A program made the translations under genes and the position numbers. From Stutzerimonas chloritidismutans AW-1 (lineage in GTDB: Bacteria; Pseudomonadota; Gammaproteobacteria; Pseudomonadales; Pseudomonadaceae): 64,000 bases of DNA. The stretch's first letter is position 1. The number at the start of each line of letters is the position of its first letter. Under the pieces are notes generated by a model. That model was given only the letters and a program-made list of their open reading frames with translations, did not search any database and was not told where the DNA came from. Where the stretch lies: NCBI RefSeq assembly GCF_000495915.1, contig NZ_AOFQ01000062.1, positions 111,385 through 175,384 on the forward strand, written 5' to 3'. Positions 32,261 to 41,138 of this stretch are shown piece by piece.

Positions 32261-33993
32261 CAACCTCGCTCCCGGGTCTGATTCCAGTTCTGCAGAAATT
32301 CCCCGGCACCGGCCTCGCCCGTGATACGGCGTTCGCGGCGCTCGACGCCATCCGGGCCGATCCACAGCAGCGTCGGCGGGCCGAGCACCTGGTAACGGTC
32401 CAGCAATTCGCGGCTGGCGGCGTCGCTGCGGGTCACGTCGGGGCGCAGCACGCGCACGCCGTCCAGGCTCGCCTGCACCTCGGCATTGCCGAAGACCTCC
32501 TTCTCCATGACCTTACAGGAGACGCACCAGTCGGCGTAGTAATCGATCAGCACCCACTGGCCCTGCGCTTTGGCCGCTGCCAGCTCACGATCCAGCACGG
32601 ACGGATCGCTGAAACCGAGCGCGTGAGCTTCGGCGGAGATGGCACCCGCCACGCCTCCGGCATAGATCGCCAGCGGCCGACGCGGATCATCAGCTCCGCC
32701 GGCGGCACCGAGCAGCATCGCTGCGCCCCACAGGCCCAGCAGAATGCCGCTGGCGTGACAGAGCACGCGCTGACGTTGCACTACCTGCGCCACATTCAGC
32801 AATGCGGTGGCGAGCACCACCAGCAGCGCCCCCCACAGGCCCAGCCATAGCCAGTCGGCCAGCAACGGACGCACAACGAACAGCGCTGCCGCGAGGAAGA
32901 GAAAGCCGAACACCACCTTGACCCGGTCCATCCAGGCGCCCGGCTTGGGCAGAAAGCGCTGGCCAACCGTCACCAGCAACAGCAGCGGCGTGCCGATGCC
33001 CAGGCCCAGCGCGAACAGCACCAGGCCACCCTGCAGCGCACTGCCGCTCTGTGCGATGAACAGCAGCGCGGCGGCCAGTGGAGCGGTCATGCAGGGGCCG
33101 ACCAGCAGGCCGGAGAGCACGCCCAGCGCGCCAGCCCCGGCGAGGCTGCCCCCGCGCTGGCGATCACCGACACGCTGCAGACGATCACGCAGCGCCACCG
33201 GCAATTGCAGCTCGAACAAACCGAACATCGGCAGCGCCAGCAACACGAACAGCACGGCGAAACTGGTCAGCAGCCAGGGCTGCTGCAGCGCCGCCTGCAG
33301 GTTGGCGCCGAGCAGCGCCGCCAGTACACCGAGCCCGGCGTAGACCAGCGCCATGCTGACCACGTACGCCGACGCCAGGGCAAAACCACGGCGCGAGGTG
33401 GCGCCGCTGCCGACCACGATGCCCGCCAGGATCGGCAGCATCGGCAGCGAACAGGGGGTGAAGGCCAGCAGCAAGCCGAGGCCGAAGAAGACCAGCAGGC
33501 TCCAGGCCAGTGCCTGACTTTCGAGGCCGCTGACCAGCGCCTGATCCTCAGCCAGCTCAGGCGCTGCCTCCGTGCCGTTGCCAGTCAACGACACCTCGCG
33601 GGTCTGCGGCGGATAGCAGAGCCCGGCATCGGCGCAGCCCTGCCAGCCGAGACGCACACTGTTCTCCGCGCCCGCCGGGATGGTCAGTTCGAGACTGTCG
33701 CGGTAGATCTGCGAATCGCCGAAGAACTCGTCGCTGTAGGGCTCCCCCTCGGGCAGCGGCGGCTGACGCTCCGGCGGCAGGCCGTCGAACTTCAGGCGCT
33801 GCTGATAGAGGTAATAGCCCGGTGCGATCCGCCAGTGCAGCAGCGTCGCGCCGTTCTCCTGCGGGCTGACCGTCAGCGCGAACGCCTCGTCCACCGGCAG
33901 AAAATCATCCTGCGAGTTGCCGCCAAACAGCCCACCGGCCGGCAGCGCCAATCCGGGCGCCAACAGAAACAGCAGAAGAACCAATATGCGCAT
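32260..33993 (-). CDS. dsbD: DsbD, transmembrane thiol:disulfide interchange protein
   Basis: The product, 577 residues, carries electrons from cytoplasmic thioredoxin to periplasmic reductases. Three parts are visible. The N-terminal periplasmic alpha domain follows a signal peptide, with a Cys pair in GCADAGLCYPP. The eight-helix beta domain has FTPCSLPMLP and GPCMTAPLA. The C-terminal thioredoxin domain has DWCVSCK. The ATG at 33993 is chosen because the following residues (MRILVLLLFLLAPGLALP) form a signal peptide. It is the first gene of the operon and divergent from the response regulator gene. Confidence 0.93.
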   Translation of the reverse strand: MRILVLLLFLLAPGLALPAGGLFGGNSQDDFLPVDEAFALTVSPQENGATLLHWRIAPGYYLYQQRLKFDGLPPERQPPLPEGEPYSDEFFGDSQIYRDSLELTIPAGAENSVRLGWQGCADAGLCYPPQTREVSLTGNGTEAAPELAEDQALVSGLESQALAWSLLVFFGLGLLLAFTPCSLPMLPILAGIVVGSGATSRRGFALASAYVVSMALVYAGLGVLAALLGANLQAALQQPWLLTSFAVLFVLLALPMFGLFELQLPVALRDRLQRVGDRQRGGSLAGAGALGVLSGLLVGPCMTAPLAAALLFIAQSGSALQGGLVLFALGLGIGTPLLLLVTVGQRFLPKPGAWMDRVKVVFGFLFLAAALFVVRPLLADWLWLGLWGALLVVLATALLNVAQVVQRQRVLCHASGILLGLWGAAMLLGAAGGADDPRRPLAIYAGGVAGAISAEAHALGFSDPSVLDRELAAAKAQGQWVLIDYYADWCVSCKVMEKEVFGNAEVQASLDGVRVLRPDVTRSDAASRELLDRYQVLGPPTLLWIGPDGVERRERRITGEAGAGEFLQNWNQTRERG

Positions 33994-34040
33994 GAGAGTC
34001 CTGGCCGAGAAATGACTGCCGCGCAGCATGCCGCGACGGG

Positions 34041-34098
34041 ATTAACGCGCCATTAACACCGTGGTACGGGCTGCATAACGCTGCCTTAATCGCTAAGG
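34041..34098. promoter_or_regulatory. Candidate response-regulator sites in the dsbD-dsbR gap
   Basis: The 138-base divergent gap holds ATTAAC repeated at 34041 and 34052, an 11-base head-to-tail period typical of OmpR/PmrA-type regulators. It also holds an inverted repeat CCTTA-N5-TAAGG at 34084-34098. Either could be the site of the adjacent regulator and control both directions. No binding data can be inferred beyond the spacing. Confidence 0.45.
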
Positions 34099-34131
34099 TC
34101 CACCCTTGAGCTTTTTCTGCGGACCCTACCC

Positions 34132-34809
34132 ATGCACGTGCTGCTTGCCGAAGACGATGTACTGATCGCCAGCGGCATCGTCGCCGGGCTCAATGCCCAG
34201 GGCTTGATCGTCGACCATGCTGCGACCGCGGCGGATGCCGAAGCCCTGCTGCGTGCGGCGCACTTCGATGTGCTGATCCTCGACCTCGGCCTGCCCGACG
34301 AAGACGGCATCACCCTGCTGCGACGCCTGCGCCAACAGGGCCTGGAACTACCGGTGCTGGTGCTCACCGCGCGCGATGCGGTCAGCGACCGGGTCACCGG
34401 CCTGCAGGCGGGTGCCGACGACTACCTGCTCAAGCCGTTCGACCTGCGCGAGCTGGCCGCGCGCCTGCACACGCTGATGCGGCGCATGTCCGGGCGCAGC
34501 GTCAACCTCATCGAACATGGCCGGTTGAGCTACGACCCGAGCCGCTGCGAAGCACGCCTGGACGGCCGCCTCGTCGACCTGTCGCGCCGCGAACAGGCAC
34601 TGCTGCAGGCGCTGCTCAACAACCAGGGCCGGGTGCTCAGCAGCGAGCAGCTCAAGGACGCGGTCTACGGTTTTGCCGACGACGTCGAGAGCAACGCGCT
34701 GAACGTGCATATCCACCATCTGCGCCGCAAGCTCGGCAGCGGCATCGTCGAAACCGTCCGAGGCCTCGGCTACCGCCTCGGCCTCGCAGGCGACGAGGAC
34801 GCGCCATGA
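34132..34809 (+). CDS. dsbR: OmpR-family response regulator, DsbR-like
   Basis: This 225-residue regulator has a receiver domain with phosphoacceptor Asp51 (LILDLGLPDEDG), conserved Thr in VLTARD and Lys in LLKPF. A winged-helix output domain follows (about 125-220, DVESNALNVHIHHLRRKLG). Its position, divergent from dsbD-tlpA-dsbG and followed by a histidine kinase, matches PA2479 (DsbR) of P. aeruginosa, a copper-responsive activator of the dsb genes. By sequence alone it belongs to the QseB/PmrA group. It overlaps the kinase gene by four bases. Confidence 0.88.
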   Translation: MHVLLAEDDVLIASGIVAGLNAQGLIVDHAATAADAEALLRAAHFDVLILDLGLPDEDGITLLRRLRQQGLELPVLVLTARDAVSDRVTGLQAGADDYLLKPFDLRELAARLHTLMRRMSGRSVNLIEHGRLSYDPSRCEARLDGRLVDLSRREQALLQALLNNQGRVLSSEQLKDAVYGFADDVESNALNVHIHHLRRKLGSGIVETVRGLGYRLGLAGDEDAP

Positions 34810-36128
34810 GCCTGCGCCTGCGCCTGACCCTGATGCTCGGCTCGGCCTTCGTGCTGCTCTGGGCATTGGCTGCGACCTGGATGCTGGTCGATCTGCGCAG
34901 CCAGATGATGCTCTCGCTCGACCAGCGCCTGGCGGCCTCGGCGCGCATGGTCGCCGGCCTGCTGGTGCAGTTGCCGCAGCCGGTGCCCGGCGACGGCCCG
35001 CCGCAGCGTCTGAGTGCCGAGCAACTGGGCATCCCCAACGGCCTGGCCTGCCAGGTCAGCTCGCTGCGTGGCGAGGTGCTGGCGCGTAGCCACAGTGCGC
35101 CCGACCAGCAGCTGGACGCCGAGCAGAACGGCTTTCGCGACCAGTTGATCGACGGCGTGCCCTGGCGCAGCTTCACCCTGGTGCAAGGCGAGCTGCGCAT
35201 CACCACGGCCGACCGTCTGGATGAGCGTGCTGCGCTGAAACGCTCGGTGTTGCTGGCGGCGGCGCTGCCGGTGGCAGTCGCCCTGCTCGGCAGCCTGGGT
35301 CTGCTCTGGCTTGGCCTGGGCCGTGGGCTGGCGCCCCTGCGCAGGATTCGCGAGGCCCTGTCCCGACGCAGCGCCGATTCCCTCGAACCCCTGCCGGTCG
35401 AAGGTCTGCCGGCGGAGCTGCTGCCGCTGGTGCAGACGCAGAACCAGCTGTTCCAGCGCATCGCCCAGGCCATCGAACGCGAACGCCGACTGACCGGTGA
35501 CGCCGCCCACGAACTGCGCAGCCCGCTGACGGCGATCAAGACCCACCTGCAGGTGGCACGCATGACCGAAGGCGCCGCCGCCGAACAGGCACTGGCCAAC
35601 GCCGAGGCCGGCGCCGACCGCCTGCAGCGCACGCTCGAGCAGCTGCTGTTGCTGGCCCGGGTGGAAGGCAGTCTGGATTTCGACGATGGCCTGCAGTGCA
35701 CCGCTGCCGAGGTCGCGCGGCTGGCGATTCAGGACGCCAGTGGCGGTGACGGCGCGCCAATCCTGTTGCAGGTCCCGGCGGACCTGCCCGACACGCCGCT
35801 GGCCATGCCGCCGGTGCTGGCCATCGCCGCGCTGCGCAACCTGCTGGAGAATGCCCAGCGCCACACCGCGCCGGGCAGCGCCGTCACGCTGACCCTGCAG
35901 CCTGAAGCCGAGCGAGTACGCTTCGAAGTACGCGACCATGGCCCGGGCATCGCCGCCGAGCATCTCGAGCACCTGACCCGCCGCTTCTGGCGACACGCCG
36001 CCAGCAGTGGCAGCGGCCTGGGCCTGGCCATTGTCCAGGCGATCGCGCAACGCTGCGACTGCACCCTCACATTCGACAGCCAGGCCGGCGGCCTGCGCGT
36101 ATCGCTGACGGTGCCGCTGCAGCGCTGA
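34806..36128 (+). CDS. dsbS: Sensor histidine kinase, DsbS-like
   Basis: A 440-residue inner membrane kinase. Helix 1 is at about residues 8-28, followed by a periplasmic sensor of roughly 115 residues, helix 2 at about 148-171, and a HAMP-like linker. The phosphoacceptor His235 lies in GDAAHELRSPLTAIK, followed by N, G1 and G2 boxes (LRNLLENAQRH, DHGPGI, GSGLGLAIV). The sensor contains a Cys (Cys82) and could sense redox state or copper as reported for DsbS in P. aeruginosa. The pair with dsbR and the facing dsb operon support that role. Confidence 0.87.
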   Translation: MSLRLRLTLMLGSAFVLLWALAATWMLVDLRSQMMLSLDQRLAASARMVAGLLVQLPQPVPGDGPPQRLSAEQLGIPNGLACQVSSLRGEVLARSHSAPDQQLDAEQNGFRDQLIDGVPWRSFTLVQGELRITTADRLDERAALKRSVLLAAALPVAVALLGSLGLLWLGLGRGLAPLRRIREALSRRSADSLEPLPVEGLPAELLPLVQTQNQLFQRIAQAIERERRLTGDAAHELRSPLTAIKTHLQVARMTEGAAAEQALANAEAGADRLQRTLEQLLLLARVEGSLDFDDGLQCTAAEVARLAIQDASGGDGAPILLQVPADLPDTPLAMPPVLAIAALRNLLENAQRHTAPGSAVTLTLQPEAERVRFEVRDHGPGIAAEHLEHLTRRFWRHAASSGSGLGLAIVQAIAQRCDCTLTFDSQAGGLRVSLTVPLQR

Positions 36129-36136
36129 GCACGCGC

Positions 36137-37501
36137 TTAGCCAGGGAATTCCAGGCGGAAGGTCGTCCAGCCCTTCTGCGACGTACAACCGATCGCACCC
36201 TGATGGGCCTGAACGATCGAACGGGTGATTGCCAGGCCCAGCCCGGCATTGCTCGGGCTGCCTTCGCGGCGCGCCGGGTCGACCCGGTAGAAGCGGTCGA
36301 ACAGTCGCTCCAGATGCTCGGGCGCTATGGTCGCCCCGGGATTGCTCACCTCAAGCGTCACGTGACCTGCGCCTCGCTCGATGGTCACCCGGATCCGCTC
36401 GCCGTCGGGCGTGTAACGCAGCGCATTGGACAGCAGGTTCGACAGCGCCCGGCGCAGCATCAACAGATCGCCCTGAATGGTGCCGGCACCGGACAGCTCG
36501 AAGCGCACCCCGCGCTCGTCCGCCGAGAGCTGGTAATAATCCAGCAGCTGCGCGCACAACGCCTCCAGCGCGACAGGCTTGGCGTCCGGCACGATCAGCC
36601 CGTTGTCGGCCTTGGCCAGGAACAGCATGTCGTCGATCATCCGCGACATGCGCTGCAGTTCCTCAAGGTTGGAATGCAGGTTTTCCTGGTACTGATCCAC
36701 CGTACGCGCCCGGGTCAGCGCCACCTCGGTGTGGGTCATCAGGTTGCTCAGCGGCGTGCGCAACTCGTGGGCGATATCGGCGGAGAAGTTCGACAGCCGC
36801 ACGAAGGCATCCTCCAGTCGCGCCAGCATGGCGTTGAACGCCTGCACCAGCTGCTGCAGTTCTGCCGGCGTCGAGTCGTCAGGGATGCGCTCGCGCAGCG
36901 ACTTGGCCGAGACGGACGCGGCCACCTGGGTCACCTCGCGCAACGGTCGCAAGCCGCTGCGCACCAGCAGCCAGCCGAGCAGCCCGCTGAGCAAGGCACA
37001 GAGCACCAGCGCCGACCATAGCCAGCCGCTGAACGTATGGAAGAAGGCCTTGTGCGCGGTGACATCGAGCAGGATCAGCAAGGTCAGCCGCTGCGCGCCG
37101 ATCGCGACATGCCCGGCCTCGCCACGCCAGACGTGGCCGTCCAGTGTCAGCTCTCCCGCCTCCCGGCCGATCAGCTCGAGTAACGGCGGTTCCGCTTCAT
37201 CAACGCCCGGCTGAGGAAACAGCTGTGCACCGCGTTCATCGAAAATGAAACCGCGCATCTCGCTGTGCCCGCCGAGCAGCGCCTGCAGCTGTGGGCGAAC
37301 GCGCTCGAAGTTCTGCAGCTCGTCCAGTTCCCCCAGCAGGCGTCGGCTTGCCTCGAGCTTTTCGTGCAGCGTATGGCGGTCCAGTTCGTCGAAGTGATGC
37401 TCGCTGAGCTGGCTGAAGAAGTAACCGGCGGCGGCCAACACGCCGGTCACCGCCAGCATGAACATCAGGCTCAGCCGCGCGGTCAGCGACAGCCGCTTCA
37501 T
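36137..37501 (-). CDS. copS: Copper-sensing histidine kinase CopS (CusS/PcoS type)
   Basis: The 454-residue heavy-metal sensor kinase has two membrane helices (about 9-30 and 160-182). The periplasmic loop is His-rich (HHFDELDRHTLHEKLE), suited to metal sensing. A HAMP domain is followed by the phosphoacceptor His245 in ADIAHELRTPLSNL. It overlaps copR by four bases and converges with dsbS, leaving nine bases between stops. It should phosphorylate CopR when periplasmic copper rises. Confidence 0.94.
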   Translation of the reverse strand: MKRLSLTARLSLMFMLAVTGVLAAAGYFFSQLSEHHFDELDRHTLHEKLEASRRLLGELDELQNFERVRPQLQALLGGHSEMRGFIFDERGAQLFPQPGVDEAEPPLLELIGREAGELTLDGHVWRGEAGHVAIGAQRLTLLILLDVTAHKAFFHTFSGWLWSALVLCALLSGLLGWLLVRSGLRPLREVTQVAASVSAKSLRERIPDDSTPAELQQLVQAFNAMLARLEDAFVRLSNFSADIAHELRTPLSNLMTHTEVALTRARTVDQYQENLHSNLEELQRMSRMIDDMLFLAKADNGLIVPDAKPVALEALCAQLLDYYQLSADERGVRFELSGAGTIQGDLLMLRRALSNLLSNALRYTPDGERIRVTIERGAGHVTLEVSNPGATIAPEHLERLFDRFYRVDPARREGSPSNAGLGLAITRSIVQAHQGAIGCTSQKGWTTFRLEFPG

Positions 37502-38181
37502 GGCGCGTCCGGCTCGTCGAGCATGTAACCCATGCCCCGTGCGGTGTGGATCAGCTTGGGCTCGAAGCCGTCGTCGATCTTCACCCGCAAGCGGCGGATC
37601 GCCACCTCGATGACGTTGGTGTCACTGTCGAAATTCATGTCCCACACCTGGGAAGCGATCAGCGACTTGGGCAGCACCTCGCCGCGTCGACGCAGCAGCA
37701 GTTCCAGCAGGGCGAATTCCTTGGCAGTCAGGTCGATACGCTGGCCAGCCCGCACCGCGCGGCGCTTGAGCAGATCGACCTCCAGATCGGCGATCTTCAA
37801 CTGGGTCTGCAAGGCCGCCGCGTTGCCTCGTCGCAGCAGGGTGCGCACGCGCGCCAGCAGTTCGGAGAAAGCGAACGGCTTGACCAGATAATCGTCGGCG
37901 CCCAGCTCCAGCCCCTTGACTCGATCCTCGACGCGATCGCGCGCGGTCAGAAACAGCACCGGCACCTCGTTGCCCGACGCCCGCACCAGGCGCAACACTT
38001 CCCAGCCATCCAGGCCCGGCATCATCACGTCGAGAATCAGCAGGTCATAGGGCGTACTCAGCACATGCTGCAGCGCGTCGGTGCCGCTGGTAACACGGTC
38101 GACGGTGAAGCCGGCCTCGCTCAGCCCCTGCTGCAGGTACATGCCGGTTTTCGGTTCGTCTTCAGCGACCAGCAATTTCAT
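37498..38181 (-). CDS. copR: Copper response regulator CopR
   Basis: The product, 227 residues, is an OmpR-family regulator with phosphoacceptor Asp51 (LILDVMMPGLDGWE), LTARD and LVKPF receiver residues, and a C-terminal winged helix (SDTNVIEVAIRRLRVKID, RGMGYML). It belongs to the CopR/CusR/PcoR group. Its promoter region carries a CTGACA-N5-GTAAT box at 38248, and the same box occurs upstream of copA, so it probably controls itself and the divergent copper genes. Confidence 0.95.
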   Translation of the reverse strand: MKLLVAEDEPKTGMYLQQGLSEAGFTVDRVTSGTDALQHVLSTPYDLLILDVMMPGLDGWEVLRLVRASGNEVPVLFLTARDRVEDRVKGLELGADDYLVKPFAFSELLARVRTLLRRGNAAALQTQLKIADLEVDLLKRRAVRAGQRIDLTAKEFALLELLLRRRGEVLPKSLIASQVWDMNFDSDTNVIEVAIRRLRVKIDDGFEPKLIHTARGMGYMLDEPDAP

Positions 38182-38247
38182 GGCGGCAAGTTCCTTCGGT
38201 GGCGACGCCGCAAGTGTGGCAGTGCCCGCAGCTGGGACGCCACGAAG

Positions 38248-38263
38248 CTGACAAAAAAGTAAT
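38248..38263. promoter_or_regulatory. CopR box between copR and copZ
   Basis: CTGACA-AAAAA-GTAAT matches exactly the CTGACA-N5-GTAAT motif reported for CopR in P. aeruginosa. It is 67 bases from the copR start and 131 bases from copZ. Confidence 0.85.
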
Positions 38264-38322
38264 CTTCCGATCAGCCTCTTGTCAGGCCGCCGGGGTTAGC
38301 GTGGTACTCAGAAAAATGATGC

Positions 38323-38353
38323 TTGACCTTGCCATAGCGTCAAGGTTGAGCAT
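38323..38353 (+). promoter_or_regulatory. CueR-type (MerR-family) operator/promoter of copZ
   Basis: The inverted repeat CCTTG (38327) - N9 - CAAGG (38341) has the arm spacing of CueR operators. It lies between a -35-like TTGACC (38323-38328) and, after a 19-base spacer, a poor -10 (GAGCAT). The long spacer is typical of MerR-family activated promoters. No cueR gene is in the window, so the regulator would act in trans. Confidence 0.7.
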
Positions 38354-38393
38354 CAAGCCAGTGCTACCAGACTGGCTAACCGAGGACCATCCC

Positions 38394-38651
38394 ATGACCA
38401 GCATTCAACTCAAGGTATCCGGCATGACCTGCGGCGCGTGCGTCCGGCATGTAACCGCGGCGCTACAGCCCTTGGCGGGTGTCGAGCGCGTCGAGGTCGA
38501 TCTGGCCGCCGGGCTCACCCGGATAGACGGCACGGCCGATAGCGCGGAGCTGATCGCCGCACTCGACGAAGCCGGTTACCCTGCCGAGGTCACCACCGAC
38601 TCGCCTGCCCCGACGCCCCGCAAAACCGGATGCGGTTGCGGCTGCAACTGA
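38394..38651 (+). CDS. copZ: CopZ-like copper chaperone with Cys-rich tail
   Basis: This 85-residue cytoplasmic HMA-domain protein binds Cu(I) through GMTCGAC (Cys13, Cys16). Unlike standard CopZ (about 65-70 residues) it ends in a proline-rich linker and a TGCGCGCN tail with Cys80, Cys82 and Cys84, a likely second metal site. It probably delivers copper to a P-type ATPase or to CueR. The start at 38394 follows CGAGGACC. It lies downstream of the CueR-type operator and is followed 20 bases later by the DUF411 gene. Confidence 0.9.
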   Translation: MTSIQLKVSGMTCGACVRHVTAALQPLAGVERVEVDLAAGLTRIDGTADSAELIAALDEAGYPAEVTTDSPAPTPRKTGCGCGCN

Positions 38652-38671
38652 ACATCGCTCTGGAGAAGCCC

Positions 38672-39118
38672 ATGAAACTCTACCTCACCGCACTCGCCGC
38701 TCTGCTGATGTCCGGCATGGCCCACGCCGCGGATGTCATCGATGTACACCGCGATGCCAACTGCGGCTGCTGCAAGGACTGGATCAAGTACCTCGAGGCC
38801 AACGGTTTCGAGGTGCGCGATCACGTCGAAAGCAACATGTCGGCGGTCAAGCAGAAGCTGGGTGTCGCGCCGCGCCTGGGCTCATGCCACACCGGTGTGA
38901 TTGACGGCAAGTTCGTCGAAGGCCACGTTCCGGTTGCGGCGATTCATGAGCTGCAGAAGCGCGACGATCTCGCCGGTGTTGCCGTACCGGGCATGCCGGC
39001 GGGCTCGCCGGGCATGGATTATGGCCAGCCGCACCAGCAGTATCAGGTGATCGGCCTGACCACCAAGGGCCGCGATTTGGTGCTCGGCGACTACCTCGGC
39101 GCGCAGCCGGTTCGCTAA
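38672..39118 (+). CDS. DUF411 periplasmic metal-binding protein (CopG-like)
   Basis: The 148-residue precursor has a signal peptide (MKLYLTALAALLMSGMAHA). The mature part has DANCGCCKDWIKYL with Cys31, Cys33 and Cys34, then SCHTGVIDGKFVEGHVP, the DUF411 signature. Family members occur in cop and cus copper operons and are thought to bind copper in the periplasm. Start at 38672 follows CTGGAGAAG. The gene stands between copZ and a second CopR box that precedes copA. Confidence 0.88.
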   Translation: MKLYLTALAALLMSGMAHAADVIDVHRDANCGCCKDWIKYLEANGFEVRDHVESNMSAVKQKLGVAPRLGSCHTGVIDGKFVEGHVPVAAIHELQKRDDLAGVAVPGMPAGSPGMDYGQPHQQYQVIGLTTKGRDLVLGDYLGAQPVR

Positions 39119-39198
39119 GCCGCGCTGCCATCAGGACAGGCGATGCCGTTCGGCATCTCCGGCAGGGCCAGCCCGATTGGGGCTGGCCACGCTGCCAG

Positions 39199-39214
39199 CT
39201 GACAAAATCGTAAT
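39199..39214. promoter_or_regulatory. CopR box upstream of copA
   Basis: CTGACA-AAATC-GTAAT is an exact match to CTGACA-N5-GTAAT, 114-129 bases before the copA start. It implies a separate CopR-driven promoter for copA, the Met/His-rich gene, copB and the cytochrome gene. Confidence 0.85.
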
Positions 39215-39327
39215 TTTCGCTTCAGGTCGCTGACAGATGCACCGCGCTATGGTGCTTGTCATAAGCGTTGCAACGTCGCGCCTGCGCGGCGGCAAACCAA
39301 CAATTCGATCGACCGAACAGGACCCGC

Positions 39328-41127
39328 ATGCAATTGACCAGTTCTCGGCGCACCTTCGTCAAAAGCCTGGCTGCCGGCGGCGCCGTCGCGGGCCTCGGGC
39401 TGTGGCAACAGCCCGTCTGGGCGCTGACCAGCCCAGGTCAGCCGACGGTGCTCAGCGGCACCGAGTTCGACCTCACCATCGACTCCATGAGCGTGGACTT
39501 CACCGGCAAGCGCCGCACTGCCATGGCCATCAACGGCAGCATCCCCGGCCCAGTGTTGCGCTGGCGCGAGGGCGACACCGTGACCCTGCGCGTGCGCAAC
39601 CGGCTGCCCCACGACACCTCCATCCATTGGCACGGCATCCTGCTGCCGGCCAACATGGACGGCGTACCCGGCTTCAGCTTCGCCGGCATCGCGCCGGATG
39701 GCATGTACGAATACCGCTTCAAGGTCGTCCAGAGCGGCACGTACTGGTACCACAGCCACTCCGGTTTTCAGGAACAGCTGGGCGTCTATGGCGCGCTGAT
39801 TATCGATCCCAAGGAACCCGACCCATTCAGCTACGACCGCGACTACGTGGTGTTCCTCTCCGACTGGACCGACGAAAGCCCGGCGCGGGTGCTGGCCAAG
39901 CTGAAGAAGCGCTCGGACTACTACAACCAGGGCCGCCGCACGCTTGGCGATTTCATCGACGATGTCGCCGACAACGGCTGGAGTGACACCGTCAGCGAGC
40001 GCTGGGCCTGGGCGAAGATGAACATGTCGCCGACCGATCTCGCCGACATCAGCGGTGCCACCTACACCTACCTGCTCAACGGCCAGGCGCCGGACGGCAA
40101 CTGGACCGGCCTGTTCCAGCCAGGCGAGCGAATCCGCCTGCGCCTGATCAACGGTTCGGCGATGAGCTATTTCGACTTCCGCATTCCCGGCCTCAAGCTC
40201 ACCGTGGTCGCCGCAGATGGGCAGAACGTCGAACCGGTGCAGGTGGACGAAGTGCGCCTGGCCGTGGCGGAAACCCTCGATGTGATCGTCGAGCCGGACG
40301 GCAGCCAGAACGCCTACACCCTGTTCGCCCAGGCCATGGACCGCAGCGGCTATGCCCGCGGCACCCTGGCCGTGCGCGATGGCCTGCAGGCGCCGGTGCC
40401 CAAGCCGGACCCGCGCCCAGAACTGAGCATGGAGGATATGGGCCACGGTGATCATGCCGCCCACGGCCAGGCTGCTGCGCCTGCGCCGAGCGACGATCCT
40501 CACGCCGGGCATGGCGACATGAATCACGGCGCGATGAATCAGAATGAGATGAATGGCCAGATGGACCACGCGACCATGGGCCACGGCTCGTCCGGCGGCG
40601 GCATGCAGACGCATCCGGCAGGCAAAACCGACAACCCGCTGGTGGACATGCAGACCATGATGCCGGTGCCCAAGCTGGACGATCCCGGCATAGGCCTGCG
40701 CGACAACGGCCGGCGCGTGCTGACCTATGCCGACCTGCACAGCACCTTCGCCGATCCGGACGGCCGTGAGCCGACGCGCACCATCGAACTGCACCTGACC
40801 GGCCATATGGAACGCTTCGCCTGGTCATTCGACGGCATTCCCTTCGCCGACGCCGAGCCAATCCGCCTCAAGTACGGCGAGCGGGTGCGCTTCGTGCTGG
40901 TCAACGACACCATGATGCACCACCCCATCCACCTGCACGGGCTGTGGAGCGATCTGGAGGACGAACACGGCAATTTCCAGGTGCGCAAGCACACCATCGA
41001 CATGCCACCGGGTTCGAAACGCAGCTATCGCGTCACCGCCGACGCCCTCGGTCGCTGGGCCTATCACTGCCACATGCTGATGCACATGGACCTCGGGATG
41101 TTCCGCGAAGTCCGCGTAGAAGAATGA
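39328..41127 (+). CDS. copA: CopA, periplasmic multicopper oxidase of copper resistance
   Basis: This 599-residue protein begins with a twin-arginine signal (SSRRTFVKSLAAGGAVAGLG), so it is exported folded. Copper-site motifs are HWHG, YHSHSGFQEQ, HPIHLHG and the C-terminal HCHMLMHMDLGM, which supply type 1, 2 and 3 sites. Residues about 368-433 form a Met/His-rich insertion (MGHGDHAAHG, HGDMNHGAMNQNEM, MDHATMGHG) typical of CopA/PcoA and able to bind extra copper. It oxidises or sequesters Cu(I). It is followed 11 bases later by a small Met/His-rich gene. Confidence 0.97.
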   Translation: MQLTSSRRTFVKSLAAGGAVAGLGLWQQPVWALTSPGQPTVLSGTEFDLTIDSMSVDFTGKRRTAMAINGSIPGPVLRWREGDTVTLRVRNRLPHDTSIHWHGILLPANMDGVPGFSFAGIAPDGMYEYRFKVVQSGTYWYHSHSGFQEQLGVYGALIIDPKEPDPFSYDRDYVVFLSDWTDESPARVLAKLKKRSDYYNQGRRTLGDFIDDVADNGWSDTVSERWAWAKMNMSPTDLADISGATYTYLLNGQAPDGNWTGLFQPGERIRLRLINGSAMSYFDFRIPGLKLTVVAADGQNVEPVQVDEVRLAVAETLDVIVEPDGSQNAYTLFAQAMDRSGYARGTLAVRDGLQAPVPKPDPRPELSMEDMGHGDHAAHGQAAAPAPSDDPHAGHGDMNHGAMNQNEMNGQMDHATMGHGSSGGGMQTHPAGKTDNPLVDMQTMMPVPKLDDPGIGLRDNGRRVLTYADLHSTFADPDGREPTRTIELHLTGHMERFAWSFDGIPFADAEPIRLKYGERVRFVLVNDTMMHHPIHLHGLWSDLEDEHGNFQVRKHTIDMPPGSKRSYRVTADALGRWAYHCHMLMHMDLGMFREVRVEE

Positions 41128-41138
41128 CGGAGAGAACC

